From: Pseudomonadota bacterium
GTDB lineage: Bacteria > Pseudomonadota > Alphaproteobacteria > GCA-2746255
Length of the DNA stretch: 64,000 bases
NCBI GenBank assembly: GCA_040752895.1
Contig: JBFMHN010000001.1
Location: 1 to 64,000, forward strand
Direction: 5' to 3'
Made by a program: the position numbers and the translations under genes. This document shows positions 58,827-64,000 of this stretch, one piece after another; within the stretch, counting starts at the first letter, position 1, and each line of letters opens with the position of its first letter. The notes under the pieces are model-generated. The model had not been told where the DNA came from. It did not search any database and was given only the letters and a program-made list of their open reading frames with translations.

Positions 58827-59480
58827 ATGTTTAAACCGCGTCTCCTTCCCGTCACGATCTTCACCCTCGTGCTGATACTGGGCATTAAAACGGGGGGGGT
58901 TTGGGAAGGGCTTTCGCTAAGTGGTACGTCGGTTTCCGCGGCGGAAGCGGAGACGGAAGAGAAAGCGCCGGAAGGCCAGCCGGTCGTTCCGGCGGCGGCG
59001 GAAAAAGTAAGCGTGGAATCGGATGCGGTCGCTTCCAAGGAGCCTGCTCAGGACCCGGCCGAGCTGAGCCAAGCCGAAATTGACGTTCTCCAACAACTTC
59101 TCGACCGTCGCAAGGAGCTTGACGCGCGGGCCCAGCAGTTGAATACCCGGGAAGAACTGCTGATGGCGACCGAGCAGCGAATCGACAAGAAAATCACCGA
59201 ACTCAAGACGATTCAAGGAACCATCGCCAGCTATCTAAAGCAGCATGACGAAGAAGAAGAGGCAAAGCTCAAAAGCCTGGTCAAGATTTACGAACAGATG
59301 AAGCCAAAAAACGCCGCGCAGATCTTCGAGCGACTGGAAATGCCCATTCTTCTCGATGTCGTCGAGCGCATGAAAGAATCAAAGGTTTCCCCAATCATCG
59401 CGCAGATGGACCCCGTGAAAGCCGAGAGCGTGACAAGCGAGCTTGCGCTTCGCCGCCAATTGCCACCCCCTGGCAAGTAA
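58827..59480 (+). CDS. motE: MotE-like stator chaperone / MgtE-N domain protein
   Basis: 217 residues with a signal sequence or anchor (about 5-35), a Glu/Ala-rich stretch, a coiled coil (about 85-140; LLDRRKELDARAQQLNTREE) and an MgtE-N-like domain (about 145-205; YEQMKPKNAAQIFERLEMPILLDVVERMKESKVSPIIAQMDP). Similar proteins act as MotC chaperones (MotE) in rhizobia, or in flagellar assembly. Exact role here is inferred from position. Confidence 0.75.
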   Translation: MFKPRLLPVTIFTLVLILGIKTGGVWEGLSLSGTSVSAAEAETEEKAPEGQPVVPAAAEKVSVESDAVASKEPAQDPAELSQAEIDVLQQLLDRRKELDARAQQLNTREELLMATEQRIDKKITELKTIQGTIASYLKQHDEEEEAKLKSLVKIYEQMKPKNAAQIFERLEMPILLDVVERMKESKVSPIIAQMDPVKAESVTSELALRRQLPPPGK

Positions 59481-59575
59481 CCCCTTTCTTACCCCTATTT
59501 ACTTTAATTTAACCGTCAACGATTAGGGTTTTCGGTGAGGAACGTCCATGCACAACACACTGGATGGAGTAAGAA

Positions 59576-59962
59576 ATGGCCATCGACAGGAACATGCGCA
59601 TCCTGATTGTGGATGACTATAAAACCATGCTCCGAATCATACGCAATCTTCTGAAGCAGCTTAGTTTTAATAATATCGAAGATGCGATGGACGGAGGTGG
59701 CGCCCTGCAGAAATTGCGAGAAAAGGAATTCGGTCTGGTCATCTCCGATTGGAACATGGAGCCAATGACGGGGTTGGAGCTGTTGAAGGAGGTGCGCGCC
59801 GACGACAAGCTCAAAAAAATTCCCTTCATTATGATCACAGCGGAGAGCAAGACCGAGAACGTCATCGTTGCGAAGAAGGCGGGTGTTTCAAACTACATCG
59901 TGAAGCCTTTCAACGCGGAAACCCTGAAAAGCAAACTCGTCAGCGTGTTTGGCGAGTTCTAG
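59576..59962 (+). CDS. cheY: CheY response regulator, motor-linked copy
   Basis: 128 residues. Receiver with VDDYKT, Asp58 in VISDWNMEPMTG, Thr in ITAE and Lys in VKPFNAET. ATG codons at 59576 and 59594 are both possible; the family start favours either. It lies directly before cheZ and close to fliM, so it is a better candidate for the motor-binding CheY than the copy in the che operon. Confidence 0.93.
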   Translation: MAIDRNMRILIVDDYKTMLRIIRNLLKQLSFNNIEDAMDGGGALQKLREKEFGLVISDWNMEPMTGLELLKEVRADDKLKKIPFIMITAESKTENVIVAKKAGVSNYIVKPFNAETLKSKLVSVFGEF

Positions 59963-59971
59963 GAATGGGAA

Positions 59972-60598
59972 ATGACGAAAAACATACGGGTAGCCTCTCA
60001 AAAGACGACCGATTCAGGTCGGACGGATGAGATCGTCCGAGTCGTGGAATCCACCGTCAAAGCAATGCAAGATAACCCATCCGGGTTTGCGGAGAAGCTG
60101 TATCGCGAATTCGAATCTCTAGCCGGTTTTATTCAGAAAGCAAGGACAGAAGTCGCCTCTCTTTGCCCGGAAGAAATTCGCGCCAAGCATATCCCCTCGG
60201 CGACGGACGAGCTGGACGCGATTGTGACGGCGACAGAGCGCGCGACGGGCGAGATTCTCGATTCGACGGAAAAGATCGAGGCCGTTTTTGGAAAAGTGAA
60301 CGACGAGGTTCGGGAAGCATTGAACAGCGCGGTCACGAACATCTACGAGGCGTGCAGCTTCCAGGACATCACCGGCCAACGTGTCAGCAAGATCGTCACG
60401 ACTCTCAAGCAGATCGAGGAAAAACTCCAAGGGCTGGCCGACGTTTTTAGCGGACATCTGCCGATTTCAACGACGGAACAAAAAACAGCGCCGCGCGAGG
60501 ACCCGATGGACGAGAAGGCCCTGCTGCACGGGCCTCAGCTGCCGGGTGCCGCAAAAAGCCAGGAAGAGATTGACGCCTTGCTCCAGAATCTTGATTAG
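59972..60598 (+). CDS. cheZ: CheY-P phosphatase CheZ
   Basis: 208 residues, long helices with the active-site region ACSFQDITGQRVSKIVTTLKQIE, as in CheZ (Asp and Gln of the QD.TGQ motif). The C-terminus KSQEEIDALLQNLD is a CheY-binding peptide and resembles the FliM peptide LNQEEIDSLLGF encoded 3 kb upstream. It removes phosphate from CheY-P. Confidence 0.9.
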   Translation: MTKNIRVASQKTTDSGRTDEIVRVVESTVKAMQDNPSGFAEKLYREFESLAGFIQKARTEVASLCPEEIRAKHIPSATDELDAIVTATERATGEILDSTEKIEAVFGKVNDEVREALNSAVTNIYEACSFQDITGQRVSKIVTTLKQIEEKLQGLADVFSGHLPISTTEQKTAPREDPMDEKALLHGPQLPGAAKSQEEIDALLQNLD

Positions 60599-60613
60599 CG
60601 TGGTCGGTGGACG

Positions 60614-61309
60614 ATGGATGCCTTGGAGGGACTCAAGCCAAAACAACAAAACGACCCGAGCATCGTTCTGTTCGTGGGTCTCTATCTATTACTGCTGGCC
60701 TTCTTCGTTCTGCTGAACGTCATGTCCACGATCGATCAGCAACGCGTGCGCATGGTAATCGACAGCCTTTCCACGACCTTCCGCTCGGATTTTGGGCCAC
60801 TCGCATCGAAACCCGTCTACAGTTCTGCTTCGGAGGCGCCCCTCGTTTCGAACCAGTTTCTGAGCGACATTGAGCAGTTGCTCGAGAACGCCATGCCGGT
60901 AGACCAGGTTGATGTCCTCGTCTATGGGGACATGTTGGAAATTCTACTCGAAGCCGACACGCTGTTCGTTCCCGGCAATGCCGAGATCCGGCCGGAACAC
61001 GCGGATCTTGTTCGCCGGCTTCAGGAAGTCGTGGTCTCTGGTTTGGCGGGCCTTGGTTACAACATGGGAATCCTGATGAGCAGTCCGCCCATTCCCAGGC
61101 ATGCCCTGGCTGCTGGGCAGACACTCGAAATGGCGCGCACGGGCACACTTGCGCGGCGCATGGTCGAATACGGCGCCCGGCCCAGCACAATATACACCGC
61201 CATTGAAACGGTTAAGCCAGGTCAGTTGCGGTTGCTTTTCCGAATTATCGGAGAAGGCGATGGCGAGATTTTGTTTCGGCAATCGGCCGACACGGATAAG
61301 GGCGGATAG
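60614..61309 (+). CDS. MotB-like protein lacking the ion-binding Asp
   Basis: 231 residues. One N-terminal helix (VLFVGLYLLLLAFFVLLNVM, about 18-37) and a C-terminal OmpA/MotB-like domain (LFVPGNAEIRPEHADLVRRLQEVV). When its helix is aligned with that of the next protein (TFADMVSLLLTFFVML), the essential Asp corresponds to Gly. The peptidoglycan-binding signature is weak. It might be a non-conducting partner of MotB, a plug or a stator assembly factor. Confidence 0.72.
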   Translation: MDALEGLKPKQQNDPSIVLFVGLYLLLLAFFVLLNVMSTIDQQRVRMVIDSLSTTFRSDFGPLASKPVYSSASEAPLVSNQFLSDIEQLLENAMPVDQVDVLVYGDMLEILLEADTLFVPGNAEIRPEHADLVRRLQEVVVSGLAGLGYNMGILMSSPPIPRHALAAGQTLEMARTGTLARRMVEYGARPSTIYTAIETVKPGQLRLLFRIIGEGDGEILFRQSADTDKGG

Positions 61310-61322
61310 GACGTAGAGCAAG

Positions 61323-62036
61323 ATGGACGACGCATCCTTTTCCGTAGAACCACCGAAGCAGCCGAACGTCGCCTGGATGCTGACATTCGCGGATATGGTT
61401 TCGCTGCTGCTGACGTTTTTCGTCATGCTGTTCTCGATGTCCACCCTCGCATCGGAAAAGTGGGAGGACGTCGTCCGTGCCCTGGAACAAAGCCTTAACC
61501 CGGGCCGCCAAACCCTCCATGTGGAGCCCACGTCTTCTCACGATATCCGGAATGTGCATGTCGAGCGGACGACGGACCTGGGTTATCTAGGGACCGTCCT
61601 GCGCGAGCAAATGGTCAAGGACCCGACGCTTTCCCGAGGCTTTATCACGGAGCGCGAGAAGTATCTCTTGATTTCCCTGCCGAGCGACATCCTTTTCAAC
61701 CGCGGAACGGCGGAGATTACCCGTTCCTCCAGCCAGGCACTCTTTATCCTTGGCGGCGTCCTCCAGAACTTGCACAACCAGATTGATGTCGTCGGTCACG
61801 CCGATCCCATTCCAACGGTAGGCACGCGCTTTACCTCGAATTGGGAGCTTTCGCTTGCGCGTTCGATCGCCGTCGCGGCAGAACTCCGGCGCTTCGGTTA
61901 TCGCAAAGAGATCGTCGCTTACGGTCAAGGGGACGCGGAATTTACAAACCTTACCTTGGCGATTTCCGATAGCCAACGGTATGAGATGGCGCGGCGGGTG
62001 GATATCATCATTCGCGATTCGAAGGGCGGGACTTAG
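61323..62036 (+). CDS. motB: Motor stator subunit MotB
   Basis: 237 residues. The N-terminal helix AWMLTFADMVSLLLTFFVMLFSM contains the ion-channel Asp24. The C-terminal OmpA-like domain (about 110-230; LPSDILFNRGTAEI, IDVVGHADPIP, NWELSLARSIAVAAELRRFG) binds peptidoglycan. Pairs with MotA encoded at 30379-31146. 13 bases after the MotB-like gene. Confidence 0.92.
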   Translation: MDDASFSVEPPKQPNVAWMLTFADMVSLLLTFFVMLFSMSTLASEKWEDVVRALEQSLNPGRQTLHVEPTSSHDIRNVHVERTTDLGYLGTVLREQMVKDPTLSRGFITEREKYLLISLPSDILFNRGTAEITRSSSQALFILGGVLQNLHNQIDVVGHADPIPTVGTRFTSNWELSLARSIAVAAELRRFGYRKEIVAYGQGDAEFTNLTLAISDSQRYEMARRVDIIIRDSKGGT

Positions 62037-62039
62037 GCG

Positions 62040-64000
62040 GTGCGAAATTCTCCCTTCCTTGTTTTTACCGCCATTCTAGCCATGGCTGCATGCGGCGGCA
62101 CGCCGGCCCGGGCCGAGGAGTCGGCAAAGATTCGCGCCTGGACCCATGAGTCTTTCGGGCGAATCGTATTCGACGTGGACCGGCCGATCGCTCATACCGC
62201 CACGATCGAGGATGGTAAACTCATCGTCGAATTCGATCGGCCAATTCGCGCCGCCTTCGATCCCGTCTTCCAGCGCTTGGGCGCCTATGTGACAGGTGTG
62301 GCAAGTGAGAAGGACGGCAAACGCTTCGTTTTTTCACTCAAGCCCGACGTTGGCTTGCGAAGCTTCCTAGACAATGAAAACGTCGTCATAGACCTTCTGA
62401 AAAACACCGCCCCGCGCGCTACGCCGGCTGAAAAGGTTCGCGTGCGCACCGGGAAACATCCGACCTTTACGCGCCTTGTCTTTGACTGGCCAGAGAAGAT
62501 CGCTTACCGGGTCGAGAGCAAGACCGAAACGGCGACGATACAGTTTGCGAGGCAAGCTGCGTTTGATTTGCCTGAACCGGGAAAAGATCTTCCAAAATAC
62601 GTGCATTCGCTGGACGTGCGTTACAGCGGCCAGACGACAGAAATCGTGATTGCCCACGCGCCGGAGGTGGGCTTGCGTCACTTCCGCGACGGCCCGCGGG
62701 TCGTTATCGATCTTTCGCAACCATCCGCGCAAGCGAGCCCCGCGCCTGCCCATATCGCGCCGAAGCCGGCAACGCCCATCGATCTGCTGCCGGTTCAATC
62801 GGCGAAAACTTTGGCAACCGACGCTCAGGCGCCTGTAAGAACCGAACGCAACGCGAACACCTTGAGCCTAATCTTCGATTGGGACAGTCCTTCGGGGGCG
62901 GCGGTGTTCCTGCGCGCCGGCTACGTATGGGTTGCCTTCGATCGCTTCCGCAACTTCGCTCTTGATGCGGCGCTCGCTAAGGAAAAACCACTGCTGAAGA
63001 GCATGGAATATGTGCCGACGCGGAAGGGTACGGTGATTCGCATCGGACCGGTTGCCGGTCTTTACCCGACGCTGCGTCGCGGCGGCAACGCCTGGGCGGT
63101 GGACATTCGCCCGGAAGCAACGCCCCAGCTCGGCGAAATTTCGATCCGCGCGTTATCGAATGAAGGCGAAGGGCTTGCCTTGCTGTTGCAGGCGGAAGGG
63201 GCCGAACAAGTCCTGCGGGCGACGGACCCGGAAGTTGGGGATGAACTTTTTATAGTACCAATCACCGGTACGAATATCGGCGTTGGCCAAGACCGGGAAT
63301 ACGTTGACTTTTCCTTGTTAGCGGCGACACAAGGGATCGTGATTGAGCCGCGGAAGGATTTGCTCGACGTGCAACCTACCGCGCAAGGGGTGTTGGTTTC
63401 CGCACCAAGAACACTTCGCATATCGAATCCTGGCGCGCCGGTAGAATCGGTTTCGGACGTCCTGTTGACCAGCGTCCGGATGTTCGATTTCGAGGCATGG
63501 AGAGGCTTGCCCGGCGAAACTTTTGTAAAGGCGGAGCAGCGCCTTCATCTCGCCATTGCGCAGGCGGAAGAGAGCCGGCTGGATGACGTGCGCATGAACC
63601 TGGTGCGCTTCTACCTTGCAAGGGAGATGATGCCGGAGGCGCTTGGCGTGCTCGGTATCCTTCTGGAAACGTCGCCCGATATCATCAAAAACATGAACTT
63701 CCGGGCGATCCGCGGCGTTGCCGCCTTCGACACCGGGGACGATGCCCAAGTCGCAGAGGATTTCCATGACAAGGGGCTGGACGGCGATGCCGAGATCGCG
63801 CTCTGGCGCGCCGCCCTTGCTGCGAAACAAGGCGATTGGACGAAGGCCGCCAGAGGGTTCGACGGTGCCGACAGCTTCCTGGTCACCTACCCGGAGGGTC
63901 TTCGCCTGCGGCTCGGCTTCCTTGCCGCCGAGGCGGCCTACCAGGTTGGCAACCTTGCGCTGGCTGAAAATCGGCTTCGCGCGCTCCAACTCCTGAATGC
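62040..64000 (+). CDS. Large exported TPR-like protein of the flagellar locus (partial)
   Basis: The frame opens with GTG 62040, three bases after the motB stop, and is still open at the window end (over 650 residues). N-terminal export signal (FLVFTAILAMAACGG...ARAEE); both a type I site and a lipobox-like MAAC are possible. Residues 30-330 hold repeated beta-rich AMIN-like units (RIVFDVDRPIAHTATIEDGKLIVEFDR; TRLVFDWPEKIAYRV; LSLIFDWDSPSGAAVFL). From about 500 the sequence is helical and TPR-like (RLHLAIAQAEESRLDDVRMNLVRFYLAREMMPEALGVLG). Likely periplasmic and possibly peptidoglycan-linked. Function unknown. Confidence 0.82.
   Translation, partial: MRNSPFLVFTAILAMAACGGTPARAEESAKIRAWTHESFGRIVFDVDRPIAHTATIEDGKLIVEFDRPIRAAFDPVFQRLGAYVTGVASEKDGKRFVFSLKPDVGLRSFLDNENVVIDLLKNTAPRATPAEKVRVRTGKHPTFTRLVFDWPEKIAYRVESKTETATIQFARQAAFDLPEPGKDLPKYVHSLDVRYSGQTTEIVIAHAPEVGLRHFRDGPRVVIDLSQPSAQASPAPAHIAPKPATPIDLLPVQSAKTLATDAQAPVRTERNANTLSLIFDWDSPSGAAVFLRAGYVWVAFDRFRNFALDAALAKEKPLLKSMEYVPTRKGTVIRIGPVAGLYPTLRRGGNAWAVDIRPEATPQLGEISIRALSNEGEGLALLLQAEGAEQVLRATDPEVGDELFIVPITGTNIGVGQDREYVDFSLLAATQGIVIEPRKDLLDVQPTAQGVLVSAPRTLRISNPGAPVESVSDVLLTSVRMFDFEAWRGLPGETFVKAEQRLHLAIAQAEESRLDDVRMNLVRFYLAREMMPEALGVLGILLETSPDIIKNMNFRAIRGVAAFDTGDDAQVAEDFHDKGLDGDAEIALWRAALAAKQGDWTKAARGFDGADSFLVTYPEGLRLRLGFLAAEAAYQVGNLALAENRLRALQLLN

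Overview
The window comes from a high-GC alphaproteobacterium. CtrA, ChpT, SciP (DUF1153), FliX, FlbD, a DUF3553 protein and a DUF6468 protein lie around one large flagellar and chemotaxis locus, which fits Rhodospirillales or a related order. This placement is inferred from gene content only. No tRNA, rRNA, CRISPR array or insertion sequence was recognised.

Region 1 (1-10012, + strand) is accessory metabolism. It has two paralogous AttH/CrtC-like proteins (440-1444, 1658-2644), then an unusual phosphotransfer cluster: a stand-alone phosphohistidine swivelling domain (3118-3528), a 477-residue protein of no recognised family (3606-5039), a small winged-helix-like protein (5227-5805) and an 835-residue pyruvate,phosphate-dikinase-like protein (5809-8316). 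In the last protein the ATP-grasp and catalytic His domains look intact, but the PEP/pyruvate barrel has lost its signature motifs. A decayed, internally deleted copy of the 477-residue gene follows (8377-8681), then a protein with two EthD-like domains (8771-10012). This is the best candidate for an undescribed system: a dikinase that may phosphorylate an unknown acceptor.

Region 2 (10041-14262, - strand) holds argE, nadK, a membrane-anchored Sel1/ankyrin-repeat protein with a 12-bp tandem repeat, and a DUF3553 gene.

Region 3 (14334-64000) is regulatory, chemotaxis and flagellar. It reads: chpT; cheA-cheW-cheY-cheB-cheR (+); ctrA (-) divergent from fliI-fliJ (+); a long - strand operon fliF-fliG-fliH-fliN-motA-flbD-flhA-flhF-flhG plus a FliK-like gene; sciP; fliS-fliK-flgD-flgE (-); a second fliS, fliD and flagellin (-); flgI-flgJ-flgN-flgK-flgL-fliW (-); fliX and dksA (+); flgF-flgG-flgA-flgH (-); and fliL-fliM-DUF6468-motE-cheY-cheZ-motB-like-motB plus a large exported protein that runs off the end (+). 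The genes fliE, fliP, fliQ, fliR, flhB, flgB and flgC are not in the window.

The regulatory DNA can be read as a Caulobacter-like hierarchy. TTAA-N7-TTAA CtrA boxes lie between ctrA and fliI and before fliX, with weaker versions near sciP and fliF. Four sigma-54 promoters with exact GG-N10-GC spacing precede flagellin, fliS, flgI and flgF. Each has one or more GGCAR-N3-TTGCC-like palindromes about 65-120 bp upstream, as expected for FlbD enhancer (ftr) sites. A further palindrome sits in the fliF control region, where FlbD acts as a repressor in Caulobacter.
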